DNA from: Alphaproteobacteria bacterium
Lineage (GTDB): Bacteria > Pseudomonadota > Alphaproteobacteria > Rickettsiales > UBA1997
DNA: 15,541 nt
NCBI GenBank assembly: GCA_016869775.1
Contig: VGDJ01000013.1
Span: forward strand, 1 to 15,541
Reading direction: 5' to 3'
In this document: piece after piece, positions 1 to 7,562 of the stretch
Position numbering within the stretch: the first letter of the stretch is position 1
Layout of the letters: every line of letters begins with the position of its first letter
Position numbers and translations under genes: made by a program
The notes under the pieces: model-generated
What the model saw: the letters and a program-made list of their open reading frames with translations, nothing else
Told to the model about the DNA's origin: nothing
The model's database searches: none

Positions 1-2336
1 AAATCTAATAAATTATTATCACCAAATAGCATTTTAGCCAATATTATGGCGACATCAAAAATATATTTATCAATAAAAGCCAAAGTTATTTTTTGTCTTT
101 GGGCAAGATTTAATGATTTATCATTTACTAAATTTTGATATTTATCGGCGAGTGATAAAATTTCTTCAATACTTGGCCTATCTGAACCAAGCAACATTTT
201 CCATGTATATTTAATATCCACTAAATGCAAAGTAATGAGTTGATTACGAATAAAATCGAAAAATGGCTTGTTGCTCAAATAAAGCTCTTTAAGCAATTCC
301 AAATTTTGATTTTTGTGCATAAAATTTTCAAAAGCCTCCCTTACACCAAAAAACATTAATGCAAATGAAGCGGAGTGAGCGATTGTTCTGTCAAGCGTTA
401 TAGCGCGAGTATTGAATAAATTATAATTCTCTAACTCACCCCTGAACGCGCTATATTTTATTGGCGCCAATATGTTTTGTTGCTTTTGACCTCTTTTAAG
501 TGGCCTAGAGCTTAGATTATTGATAAATTGGTTTTCATAATATTTGTGTTGATAGGCATAGATTGCTTTATCACTAAAATCGCGCCTCACTGAGTTATTT
601 TTGAAATCATAATTCTGCTCTAAATTTAAATGATTGGCGCAAATTAAAGCCGAAAGAAGATTGCTTAGAGCAAAATTTTCAATTGCATTTTTAGAATTTT
701 TTATAGTTGAAAACAAAATTTGTTGTTGTTGACCCTGAACAGTTATAAGGCTCGCGTCAATAGAATTAAGATTTGTCTGGCTTTCTTGCACCTCATTTAA
801 AGCGCACAATAAGTGTCTAAGTGGAATTTCATCAAAACGCCCACCGCCCCTAGCCAAAGCATTACCTTGGCCACTAAAAATATGAATCGCGCAAGATATT
901 TTATATTTTTGCTGGATAATTCTTTTTAATCTCAAAATTTTACCCACCGCCCAATCTTGATAAAAATCAACCGCCACACCCGCCAATCTAACCGAATCGC
1001 TTTTGGCAATCATCGCAACTATTTTTTGAGTTTTAGAAATATGTTTTTGGAAAATTTTACTATCAATCAATCGCTGATAAATATTAAAAATATTTTGCAA
1101 ATCCTCTAGTGATTCCGACAAAGTAACAACATTAATTGGCATGATTTTTAGTTGCGAATGAGTGATTTTAAACATTAGCAGAACTGACAAAACCTGACTT
1201 GCTGAACTATGGTTAGAAATTATAAATTTATCAATCATACGCCAATTTTGATTGGCAATTCTCAATCTCTTAATAATTTCATGATTTAAAAATAAGTTTG
1301 AAGCAAGCCAATCAGCAATTTCTTTACATAATTTTTGATCATTTATAATGCGCTCAATTTCTTTAATTTTTTGCTCTTCACTATTTAAAGTAAACATTTG
1401 TGAGTTAAAATTTTTTAGAGTTACGATCAAACATTCTTCAATATCTTTGGCATCATGCCTCAGATCAATCTTAACTCCAAGTCGATATTTTTTGATTCTC
1501 TCAAGCCCCTCACTCAAAACTTGAGAAGTGATATTTGGATTGCCGTCTGCGTCTCCGCCATGAGTCCATACCGCTGTTTTTATAATTTTCTTTGGGATTA
1601 TTATTTGCGAAAAATATGGTGATTTTTCAAGCTGAGATTGCCATTTTTGCAATAATTCTTTGTGGGCTTTCTTAATATTCTTGATTGCCAATTCGGCCTC
1701 AATCATCTCTTCAGTGCAAGATTTTTTTGGACTTGTAATTGGACATAAAATTAATTTTTCAATAATTTCATGCAATTTTTTGAAATTTAGATTTTTTTTA
1801 TCGGTCAATATCGTATCGAATTTATTCCCAAAAATTGTATATTCGAGACTCATTGGATTTGTTGGGTGCGCTGTCAAACTAAATGGCGCCAAAAAATAAT
1901 TATCAATAAAAAGTTGAATAGTTTTGGCAGAAATATTGTTATCAAAACAACGATTCAGAATTGCTAAAAATGAATATCTTTCATCACTATCATTACTTTT
2001 ATATTCACAAATTAGATCGTTAACCGCTGATTTTCTGGCTCGCCGAAGAACATCTTGAAGCTTGGCTTCTAAATCAATTATTGATAATAATAAATTTTTT
2101 GATGATGAAATTTTTAGATAAAACTCATCAATTTTAATTATTTTTTGTACTTCATCGGCGATTTTTTTTATTTTTTGAAGCTCAATAAAATGCTTTTTGA
2201 TTTGAGTATCGATACTTTTTATATCAAGCAAGCAAACGCTAAAATCAAGAGCTATAGCCTCTTGAATTGATTCTAAATAATTTCTTTTAATTAAATCACT
2301 TTTTAAATATTTAGGCGGATTATGTTGATTGACCAT
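1..2336 (-). CDS. Divergent phosphoenolpyruvate carboxylase-like protein, C-terminus cut by window edge
   Basis: The reading frame is open from the ATG at 2336 down to base 1 (778 codons) and has no stop inside the window. It is recognisable as a PEPC homologue by motifs in the family's order: LTAHPTNP with His157; HGGDADGNPNIT near residue 260; LRHD shortly after; ESLEDL with Glu408; SDSVRLAG with Asp447; FSGQGNALARGGG at 487-499; TVQGQ; and SSRPLKR. PEPC adds bicarbonate to phosphoenolpyruvate to make oxaloacetate in the cytosol. The TAHPT histidine and the two metal ligands (Glu408, Asp447) are kept. The usual FHGRGG reads FSGQGN, the SDSxKDxG lysine reads Arg450, and the WTQxR segment is unrecognisable. 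E. coli PEPC has 883 residues, so roughly 100 may be missing past the edge. Family membership is secure by motif order. PEPC activity is doubtful, because manual alignment suggests a changed substrate pocket. No Shine-Dalgarno precedes the start. Confidence 0.85.
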   Translation of the reverse strand, partial: MVNQHNPPKYLKSDLIKRNYLESIQEAIALDFSVCLLDIKSIDTQIKKHFIELQKIKKIADEVQKIIKIDEFYLKISSSKNLLLSIIDLEAKLQDVLRRARKSAVNDLICEYKSNDSDERYSFLAILNRCFDNNISAKTIQLFIDNYFLAPFSLTAHPTNPMSLEYTIFGNKFDTILTDKKNLNFKKLHEIIEKLILCPITSPKKSCTEEMIEAELAIKNIKKAHKELLQKWQSQLEKSPYFSQIIIPKKIIKTAVWTHGGDADGNPNITSQVLSEGLERIKKYRLGVKIDLRHDAKDIEECLIVTLKNFNSQMFTLNSEEQKIKEIERIINDQKLCKEIADWLASNLFLNHEIIKRLRIANQNWRMIDKFIISNHSSASQVLSVLLMFKITHSQLKIMPINVVTLSESLEDLQNIFNIYQRLIDSKIFQKHISKTQKIVAMIAKSDSVRLAGVAVDFYQDWAVGKILRLKRIIQQKYKISCAIHIFSGQGNALARGGGRFDEIPLRHLLCALNEVQESQTNLNSIDASLITVQGQQQQILFSTIKNSKNAIENFALSNLLSALICANHLNLEQNYDFKNNSVRRDFSDKAIYAYQHKYYENQFINNLSSRPLKRGQKQQNILAPIKYSAFRGELENYNLFNTRAITLDRTIAHSASFALMFFGVREAFENFMHKNQNLELLKELYLSNKPFFDFIRNQLITLHLVDIKYTWKMLLGSDRPSIEEILSLADKYQNLVNDKSLNLAQRQKITLAFIDKYIFDVAIILAKMLFGDNNLLD

Positions 2337-2353
2337 AAAAATGATTTAATTTA

Positions 2354-2390
2354 TAAATACTTCAACTTTAGCTTAGTAAGTGAGTATTTA
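2354..2390. promoter_or_regulatory. Imperfect inverted repeat in the divergent PEPC-like/GNAT intergenic region
   Basis: TAAATACT (2354-2361) is the exact reverse complement of AGTATTTA (2383-2390). After a T-G wobble and a two-base bulge, ACTT (2365-2368) can pair with AAGT (2378-2381), leaving a loop of nine bases. A further AAATACTT lies at 2411-2418. The element sits in the 137-base gap between two divergently transcribed genes. There is no run of T after either arm, so it does not look like a terminator. It could be an operator for a dimeric regulator or a 5' leader hairpin. I see no convincing promoter pair on either strand nearby. Confidence 0.4.
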
Positions 2391-2473
2391 GGTGAGATAT
2401 TTTAAAGAAAAAATACTTATATTTCACATTCTGAAGGGTAAAATTTGATTCAAACTATTTTTCAATCTACAAA

Positions 2474-2896
2474 ATGCAATTAAAAACCATTATATCCAGA
2501 AGCGATATTAGCAAATACTATAAAAATGCACAACATCGCCTTGATTTTAAGCACCAAAATCCAATTGAAGATATTTACGAAAAAATCCAAAAAAATTACC
2601 ATATAGCTCTTATATTTGATGAATCTGGCAACGATATAATTGGCGCAATCGTTTGCAAAATAGATAACGATTTTTTTTCTAAAAAACTCTGTTCAATTAT
2701 TGATTTTTATGCTCTTGATGGCATTTCTTATCTAACAATAGCCAATCTTTTGATTGATTGGATTATGCAAATTTCGCAACAATATTTATGTCAAAAAATT
2801 GTTTTTGAATCATTTACCAAAAACAAAGAAGAACAAAAATTTTTTTCATCAAAAAAATTTATTTTAGAAAAATTTATGTTTGTTAAAGAGATTTAA
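2474..2896 (+). CDS. Small GNAT-like (acetyltransferase fold) protein
   Basis: This 140-residue protein has the strand and helix pattern of a GNAT N-acetyltransferase. A strand with a turn (YHIALIFDESGNDIIGAIV, 42-60) is followed by IIDFYALDG (75-83), a helix (about 88-104), and an end of the type KIVFES, FFSSKKF, EKFMFV. GNAT proteins transfer acetyl groups from acetyl-CoA to amines. The pyrophosphate-binding loop normally reads Q/RxxGxG/A but here reads ISYLTIA, so the acetyl-CoA site is degenerate and catalysis is uncertain. Its stop lies nine bases before the YihY-family gene, so it probably leads a three-gene operon with yihY and folC. The substrate cannot be told from sequence. The start is the first ATG in frame, with no Shine-Dalgarno. 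Confidence 0.55.
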   Translation: MQLKTIISRSDISKYYKNAQHRLDFKHQNPIEDIYEKIQKNYHIALIFDESGNDIIGAIVCKIDNDFFSKKLCSIIDFYALDGISYLTIANLLIDWIMQISQQYLCQKIVFESFTKNKEEQKFFSSKKFILEKFMFVKEI

Positions 2897-2905
2897 AATA
2901 TATCA

Positions 2906-3793
2906 ATGCCCAAAAAAAAGCGCTCACAAATAAACTATTATTTTCATAAATATTTTCTTATCCCCCTTAAAATATTCAAAACTTCCATTATTGATATGAT
3001 TCGCCACGATGGAATTGAACACGCTGGGTACTTGGCTTTTTTGAGTATTTTATCTTTTTTTCCATCATTAATTTTTTTAATTGCAGTAATTGGTTTTTTC
3101 GGCGAATCGCAAGTTGGAAGCGATTTATTACAAACTATTATCGCCGGCCTACCCAATGAGATGTCACAAGGTTTGGCACCTCGCATTAACGAAATTATTT
3201 CTGGCCCCAGCGATGAATATATAACCATTGCCATAATTGGAGTAATTTGGACAGCATCATCATCGGTAGAAGGCTGTAGAACTATACTCAATCGCGCTTA
3301 TCGAGTTGCCTTTCCTCCGCCTTACATTTGGCGAAGATTGGTAAGTATTTTCGAGTTTTTTATAATTATTTTTATTATAATCACAGGCATTGCAATTTTT
3401 GTCGTTGTACCCGTAATTCTCAAAACCATCGAAGAAAAATTTTCTGTTAAACTTCATATCGATTATGATTTTTTTTATTTGCGACAAATTGCCATTTTTA
3501 TAATATTGACCGCTTCGACATCAACCCTATATTTCGCACTTCCGAATGCTAAACAAAAAATTTCGCAAACCGTTCCGGGCTCAATTTTAGCGGTTGCCCT
3601 GTGGGTTGTTTTAGTAAATTTTTTTTCGATTTATTTGCAAAACTTTGATCAAATGAATTTTGTTTACGGATCCATTGCAAGCATAATAATTTCATTAATG
3701 TTTTTTTATTTAATTAGCCTAGTTTTTATTTTAGGCGCCGAATTCAACTACAATTTTCACCGTGTTTACCAAGTATTCTTAAAAAACAAATAA
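2906..3793 (+). CDS. yihY: YihY/UPF0761 family inner-membrane protein
   Basis: This 295-residue integral membrane protein has about six hydrophobic segments, near residues 42-64, 106-120, 148-172, 192-212, 222-244 and 254-280. Family hallmarks are the early HAGYLAFLSILSFFPSLIF, the SSSVEGCRTILNRAYRV stretch after the second segment, LPNAK at 212-216, the PGSILAVALW segment, and the end YGSIASIIISLMFFYLISLVFILGAEFN. Older annotations call this family ribonuclease BN, but that name belongs to an unrelated soluble enzyme. The cellular role of YihY proteins is not firmly known. A basic start (MPKKKR) fits a cytoplasmic N-terminus. It lies between the GNAT-like gene (nine-base gap) and folC (four-base gap), so co-transcription is likely. 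The length is normal for the family. Confidence 0.88.
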   Translation: MPKKKRSQINYYFHKYFLIPLKIFKTSIIDMIRHDGIEHAGYLAFLSILSFFPSLIFLIAVIGFFGESQVGSDLLQTIIAGLPNEMSQGLAPRINEIISGPSDEYITIAIIGVIWTASSSVEGCRTILNRAYRVAFPPPYIWRRLVSIFEFFIIIFIIITGIAIFVVVPVILKTIEEKFSVKLHIDYDFFYLRQIAIFIILTASTSTLYFALPNAKQKISQTVPGSILAVALWVVLVNFFSIYLQNFDQMNFVYGSIASIIISLMFFYLISLVFILGAEFNYNFHRVYQVFLKNK

Positions 3794-3797
3794 AACT

Positions 3798-5054
3798 GTG
3801 AAGCTTCCAAAATGGCCTAACCCCAACAACTTTCATCATATAAATCTTGGTTTAGATCGAATAAATGAACTTTTAAATCGATTAGGAAATCCTCAACTCA
3901 AACTTCCAAAAACCATTCATATTGCCGGCACCAATGGCAAAGGTTCGACTTTAGCATTTCTCAAAACTATTTATGAGCAAGCTGGATACAAAGTCCATCG
4001 CTATACCTCGCCACACCTGATAGAGTTTAATGAGCGAATTGAATTATCAGGAACAAAAATTAGCGATGATTTGTTGCAATCCTACTTAAACCGCTGTCAA
4101 GATGCTTGTAGTAGTAGTCCAGAAATTGATATTACTTTTTTTGAAGCGACGACCGCTTGCGCCTTTTTAGCTTTTAGCGAAAATCCGGCAGATATTTTAT
4201 TGCTTGAGACCGGAATGGGAGGTGAATTTGATGCCACTAATGTTTTGCCCAATGTTTTTCAATCAATCATCACCCCAATTTCGTTTGATCATCAACAATT
4301 TTTGGGTGACTCACTCGATGAAATTTCTAAAGCCAAAGCTGGCATTATCAAAAAGAATTGCCCTATAATATGTGCTAATCAAGAACTTTTGGCGCTTAAT
4401 GTGATTTCAAAAAAAGCTAAAGAACTTAATTCTAAATTGGTTTTAACTAAAGATTTTTTTCCACAAACAAATATTGATTTGGATTCGATAAAAATCTCAT
4501 TATTTGGCTCTCATCAAATTGAAAATGCCAAAACCGCTATTTGTTCAATAAAAAATCAAACAGACTTTAAAATTTCTGATCAAAACATTAAAGATGGCCT
4601 AGAAAACACTAAATGGAAAGCTCGTCTTGAAAAAATTAATTCAGGAAATTTTATTAAAAAACTCTCTAGAAATTTTCAAATTTATCTCGATGGAAGCCAC
4701 AATGTTCAGGGGGCAACAACTATTAACGAATTTTTAGAAAATTTTCAAAAACATCAAAGAATTGTAATTTTTCAAATGCTAAATGATAAAAATTGTGAAG
4801 AATTTTTAAGAATCATTAGCTCCAAAATTAACTTATTGCTAATTCCAGAAATAGCCAAAGACCCAAGATTTAGAAAGGCTAAAGATATTTTAAAAATTGC
4901 CAAAGATTTAAAAATTAGTGCTAAAACGATAGAAAATTTCACCGAAGCCTTTAATGAGATCGAGATTAATTTTAATAACCAAAAAACCGTGATTTTGATT
5001 TGCGGATCGCTTTATTTTGCTTCTGAGTTTTTAATTGCAAATCAACAAATCTAG
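3798..5054 (+). CDS. folC: Folylpolyglutamate synthase / dihydrofolate synthase
   Basis: FolC adds glutamate to tetrahydrofolate and, in bifunctional members, to dihydropteroate, using ATP in the cytosol. The 418-residue protein is of normal length. The ATP-binding P-loop GTNGKGS is at 44-50, the family signature SPHLIEFNERI at 71-81, and LLLETGMGGEFDATN at 134-148; that glutamate stands where most FolC proteins have arginine (GGRxDATN). The segment FDHQQFLGDSLDEISKAKAGIIK (163-185) contains the lysine that is carbamylated in the family (Lys180). The C-terminal domain shows LDGSHNVQGA and ends in VILICGSLYFASEF. The start is GTG, four bases after the yihY stop; the N-terminus then matches the family, so no other start is needed. 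It is the last gene of its cluster and converges on the nuclease gene 24 bases away. Confidence 0.95.
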   Translation: MKLPKWPNPNNFHHINLGLDRINELLNRLGNPQLKLPKTIHIAGTNGKGSTLAFLKTIYEQAGYKVHRYTSPHLIEFNERIELSGTKISDDLLQSYLNRCQDACSSSPEIDITFFEATTACAFLAFSENPADILLLETGMGGEFDATNVLPNVFQSIITPISFDHQQFLGDSLDEISKAKAGIIKKNCPIICANQELLALNVISKKAKELNSKLVLTKDFFPQTNIDLDSIKISLFGSHQIENAKTAICSIKNQTDFKISDQNIKDGLENTKWKARLEKINSGNFIKKLSRNFQIYLDGSHNVQGATTINEFLENFQKHQRIVIFQMLNDKNCEEFLRIISSKINLLLIPEIAKDPRFRKAKDILKIAKDLKISAKTIENFTEAFNEIEINFNNQKTVILICGSLYFASEFLIANQQI

Positions 5055-5078
5055 CCTGATTAACCTTTAAAAAATCAA

Positions 5079-5555
5079 TTAATTACACCAACTTTTTTTC
5101 TTTTCGCCATTATAAACCCTTGCTAAACCATGATCAATTAACTTTTGTCCAAGATCAACTTTATTAATAGTAACTTTAGCAATAATTCTTCCGCCATATT
5201 TATCCCACTTAATTTCAGAAAAATTAATTGCATGCTTATTTTTTTGAGCTTCTGCAATAATTTTAGATGTAAATTCAGTGGCTTTTTGACCCAACATCCG
5301 CTCCTTTTTACATTGAGCCCGCGCCTCTTTTTCTGGAGTATCGATTCCTTTTACTCTGATAAATAATTTTAATTCTTGAGGTAAAAAATCATTAGCAATT
5401 TCAAGGGTATCGCCATCTACAACTCTAATTACTTTCCAGTTATATATTTTAGGAACTTGATTTTGAAAATTTTCTTTAGAAAACTGAAGGGGCAGTGGGT
5501 AACTTGGCGAAGAAAAAAACATCAACACCGTAAAAAAAATTACAATTTTTGACAT
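5079..5555 (-). CDS. Secreted staphylococcal-type (thermonuclease-like) nuclease
   Basis: This 158-residue protein has a hydrophobic N-terminal signal (about residues 3-20), then a complete SNase domain (about 38-155). All catalytic landmarks of staphylococcal nuclease are visible: VVDGDT with Asp49 (calcium), FIRVKGIDTPE with Arg67, Asp72 and Glu75, and DKYGGR with Arg123. Members cut DNA and RNA to nucleotides with calcium, here probably in the periplasm or outside. Nucleotide salvage or DNA uptake are possible roles but not shown by the sequence. Cys82 and Cys157 could form a disulfide after export. The ATG shares one base with the stop of the upstream membrane-protein gene (TAATG), which suggests translational coupling. 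It is the last gene of a minus-strand run that begins with nuoA. Confidence 0.88.
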   Translation of the reverse strand: MSKIVIFFTVLMFFSSPSYPLPLQFSKENFQNQVPKIYNWKVIRVVDGDTLEIANDFLPQELKLFIRVKGIDTPEKEARAQCKKERMLGQKATEFTSKIIAEAQKNKHAINFSEIKWDKYGGRIIAKVTINKVDLGQKLIDHGLARVYNGEKKKSWCN

Positions 5556-5959
5556 TAAATCAATGACATAAAGTGTAAAAAGAAATATAGATCCAAAATG
5601 ATGATTAAATTGCGCGGATTCATTTTGTTGATTGGTTCTTGCAAGAATAATTTTCTTAAAAGCGACTTAGCGAGACTAGGCTTTTTTAGGTTTTCAATTT
5701 TTTGATCATCTCTAGAAAGTTTTGGGGTTTTTGGGGCACATTTTATAGTGACATAAATGTGCCAAACAAAGTAAATAGCCAGAAAAATCAATAACGGCGT
5801 TAGAACAAAAGAATTTTTTATTTTTTTGTTAATGTCATCAAAAACATAAAAACCCAATACATAAAAAAAACCACCCCAAAACCACATTACAAATTTAAAT
5901 GACTCTTGGCCTCGACTCGCATCTAAAAATGATTTTGTAAGTTTTTCAAAAATATTCAT
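5555..5959 (-). CDS. Small hypothetical membrane protein
   Basis: I do not recognise this 134-residue protein. It has three hydrophobic stretches, near residues 22-40 (aromatic-rich, FVMWFWGGFFYVLGFYVF), 51-70, and the very C-terminus 117-134. Between the second and third is a basic cytoplasmic-looking linker rich in lysine (about 73-115). It lies 89 bases after nuoC and overlaps the nuclease start by one base, so it is probably translated together with the nuclease. It may help with export or membrane location of that partner, but this is only inferred from position. It is not a complex I subunit that I can recognise. No Shine-Dalgarno is seen before the ATG. Confidence 0.7.
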   Translation of the reverse strand: MNIFEKLTKSFLDASRGQESFKFVMWFWGGFFYVLGFYVFDDINKKIKNSFVLTPLLIFLAIYFVWHIYVTIKCAPKTPKLSRDDQKIENLKKPSLAKSLLRKLFLQEPINKMNPRNLIIILDLYFFLHFMSLI

Positions 5960-6048
5960 TTTAATTTGATTTAATTGAAGTTTTTGTTTGATGAGAATTG
6001 TTTTATGAGAGTAAAATACGAATGCAAAAAATAAATTTTAATCAAAAA

Positions 6049-6648
6049 CTATTTGATGTCATTTTTTTGAACAACTTTTTTTACACCCTCCCAAGGCATT
6101 TCAAAATCAAAATTTCTGAATTCTTGCATAAGCTTAACATCTTCATAGACAACTTTTTTAAGATTTTCATCATATCTAACTTCTTTATATCCAGTGAGAG
6201 GAAAATCTTTGCGCAATGGATAGCCTTCAAAATCATAGTCGGTAAGAATTCTTCTAAGATCGGGATGATTAGAAAATTTTATACCATACATATCGAAAGC
6301 TTCGCGCTCAAACCATCCAGCAGAACTAAAAACCGAAACCGCCGAGGGAATTTCTTCATGTTCGTTGATTGCGACTTTAACAGTTAGTCGATTATTTAAC
6401 TTATAACTCAATAAATTATAGATTACTTCAAACCTTGGATTCCTTATGCCAAGCATATCAGCTCCAAACACATCGAGCAAGGTTTTAAAAGAAAGATTTT
6501 GGTCATCGCGAAGAAATTTTAAAAAATCAATCAATTGCGAAGGTGAAATATATATAATTAAGTTATCACCTACAATTGGGTCGAGAATTTGCACATTGCT
6601 AAAATTTTCTTTTATGTACTCAGCCTGAAGTTTTAAATCTTGAAACAT
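6049..6648 (-). CDS. nuoC: NADH-quinone oxidoreductase subunit C
   Basis: NuoC (30-kDa subunit family) is part of the peripheral arm of respiratory complex I and helps join it to the membrane arm. The 199-residue length is normal for a stand-alone alphaproteobacterial NuoC. The diagnostic stretch WFEREAFDMYGIKF, then HPDLRRILTDYDFEGYPLRKDFPL, is present near residues 112-152, and the end carries the FRNFDFEMPWEG motif. It begins four bases after nuoB. A good Shine-Dalgarno (AAAGG, minus strand of 6656-6660, seven bases from the ATG) lies at the end of nuoB, one of the few clear ones in the window. nuoD would normally follow, but here the next gene is an unrelated membrane protein. Confidence 0.96.
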   Translation of the reverse strand: MFQDLKLQAEYIKENFSNVQILDPIVGDNLIIYISPSQLIDFLKFLRDDQNLSFKTLLDVFGADMLGIRNPRFEVIYNLLSYKLNNRLTVKVAINEHEEIPSAVSVFSSAGWFEREAFDMYGIKFSNHPDLRRILTDYDFEGYPLRKDFPLTGYKEVRYDENLKKVVYEDVKLMQEFRNFDFEMPWEGVKKVVQKNDIK

Positions 6649-6652
6649 ATAA

Positions 6653-7171
6653 TTACCTTTTAAAATTTTTTGATCTCTGAATTTTTCTTTGCAAAACCAT
6701 TAATCCATAAAGCAATGCTTCGGCTGTTGGTGGGCAACCTGGTACATAAACATCTACAGGCACAATTCTATCGCATCCTCTAACCACTGAATATGAGTAA
6801 TGGTAATATCCTCCGCCATTGGCACAGCTTCCCATTGAAACAACGTATCTAGGCTCAGCCATCTGGTCATATACTTTGCGCAAAGCTGGAGCCATTTTGT
6901 TAGTTAGTGTACCAGCAACAATCATGACGTCAGATTGGCGTGGAGAAGGACGAAATATCATTCCGAATCTATCAAGATCATATCGACTTGCGGCAGTCTG
7001 CATCATCTCAACCGCGCAACAAGCTAAACCAAAAGTCATAGGCCAAAGTGAACCACTACGAGCCCAGTTAACTAGGTCATCAAGCTTGGCAGTAACAAAA
7101 CCCTGATTTTTAACTTCTTCAGTAAGTTGATTAAGAAGTAAATCTTGATTAAGAGGGCTAAGATTATTCAT
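6653..7171 (-). CDS. nuoB: NADH-quinone oxidoreductase subunit B
   Basis: NuoB (PSST family) carries iron-sulfur cluster N2, the last cluster before quinone, at the junction of the two arms of complex I. The 172-residue protein has all four cluster ligands: the adjacent pair Cys51-Cys52 in FGLACCAVEMM, Cys116 in SMGSCANGGGYY, and Cys146 in YVPGCPPTAEALLYG. The conserved SLWPMTFG and RPSPRQSDVMIVAGT stretches are also present. The first 30 or so residues are a variable leader. Its gene sits 58 bases after nuoA and four bases before nuoC. The gap to nuoA is very A+T rich and holds no clear signal. There is no Shine-Dalgarno before the ATG. Confidence 0.97.
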   Translation of the reverse strand: MNNLSPLNQDLLLNQLTEEVKNQGFVTAKLDDLVNWARSGSLWPMTFGLACCAVEMMQTAASRYDLDRFGMIFRPSPRQSDVMIVAGTLTNKMAPALRKVYDQMAEPRYVVSMGSCANGGGYYHYSYSVVRGCDRIVPVDVYVPGCPPTAEALLYGLMVLQRKIQRSKNFKR

Positions 7172-7229
7172 AGAAAAATTAATTGATGATTTTAAATTTT
7201 AAAAAAATTTTAAGAAAATTGTTTTCATT

Positions 7230-7562
7230 TTATTTCCACTCAAGGGCACCCCTCTTCCACTCATAAACAAATCCAAGAGTTAAAATTGTTAGAAAAATAA
7301 TCATTGACCAAAAACCAATAACCCCAATTTCTCTGAGCGCAACAGCCCACGGGAATAGAAAAGCCACTTCCAGATCAAAAATTATAAACAAAATAGCTAC
7401 CAAATAAAATTGTACTTTAAATTCACTTCTAACTGGACCCTCGCCTTCAAAACCGCATTCATATGGGGAATTTTTTTGAGAATCTGGACGCATTTTATTG
7501 ATGATAAATGGAATTAGAATTATCACCATTGACAAACCAATAGCTATAATCAAAAAAATCAA
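7230..7562 (-). CDS. nuoA: NADH-quinone oxidoreductase subunit A, abnormal start
   Basis: NuoA is a three-helix subunit of the complex I membrane arm. Hallmarks are PYECGFEGEGPVRSEFKVQFYLVAILFIIFDLEVAFLFPWA and the end GFVYEWKRGALEWK. From the TTG at 7562 the protein has 110 residues, beginning directly in helix 1, which is short for the family (about 120). The same frame read upstream of the TTG, from 7595 to 7563, encodes SSQYLPV, matching the YLPxxxFL usual in NuoA, but it has no ATG, GTG or TTG before a TAG at 7598-7596. An ATG at 7624 opens a different frame that ends on this TTG. So either translation starts at TTG after coupling, or there is a frameshift (real or an assembly error) that cuts off the true N-terminus. 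Confidence 0.93.
   Translation of the reverse strand: MIFLIIAIGLSMVIILIPFIINKMRPDSQKNSPYECGFEGEGPVRSEFKVQFYLVAILFIIFDLEVAFLFPWAVALREIGVIGFWSMIIFLTILTLGFVYEWKRGALEWK

Noticed and set aside
1660..1899. Plus-strand ORF of 79 codons
   Set aside because: It lies inside the PEPC-like gene on the opposite strand, over its conserved TAHPT region, and shows no domain; it is a shadow frame.
2445..2473. TTGATT ... TACAAA as a promoter for the GNAT-like gene
   Set aside because: The spacing is 17, but the -10 would abut the ATG, so transcription would start inside the gene; composition makes such matches common.
2906..3793. Calling this gene ribonuclease BN
   Set aside because: The YihY family was once given that name, but the protein is a polytopic membrane protein with no nuclease motif.
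5055..5078. Hairpin TGATT/AATCA between folC and the nuclease gene as a terminator
   Set aside because: The stem is only five A+T-rich pairs and no T-run follows it in either direction.
6049..6387. Plus-strand ORFs opposite nuoC and nuoB
   Set aside because: They are antisense to well-conserved coding sequence and their translations show no family features.
7172..7229. A+T-rich inverted repeats between nuoA and nuoB
   Set aside because: Runs of A and T pair in many registers here; nothing stands out from base composition.
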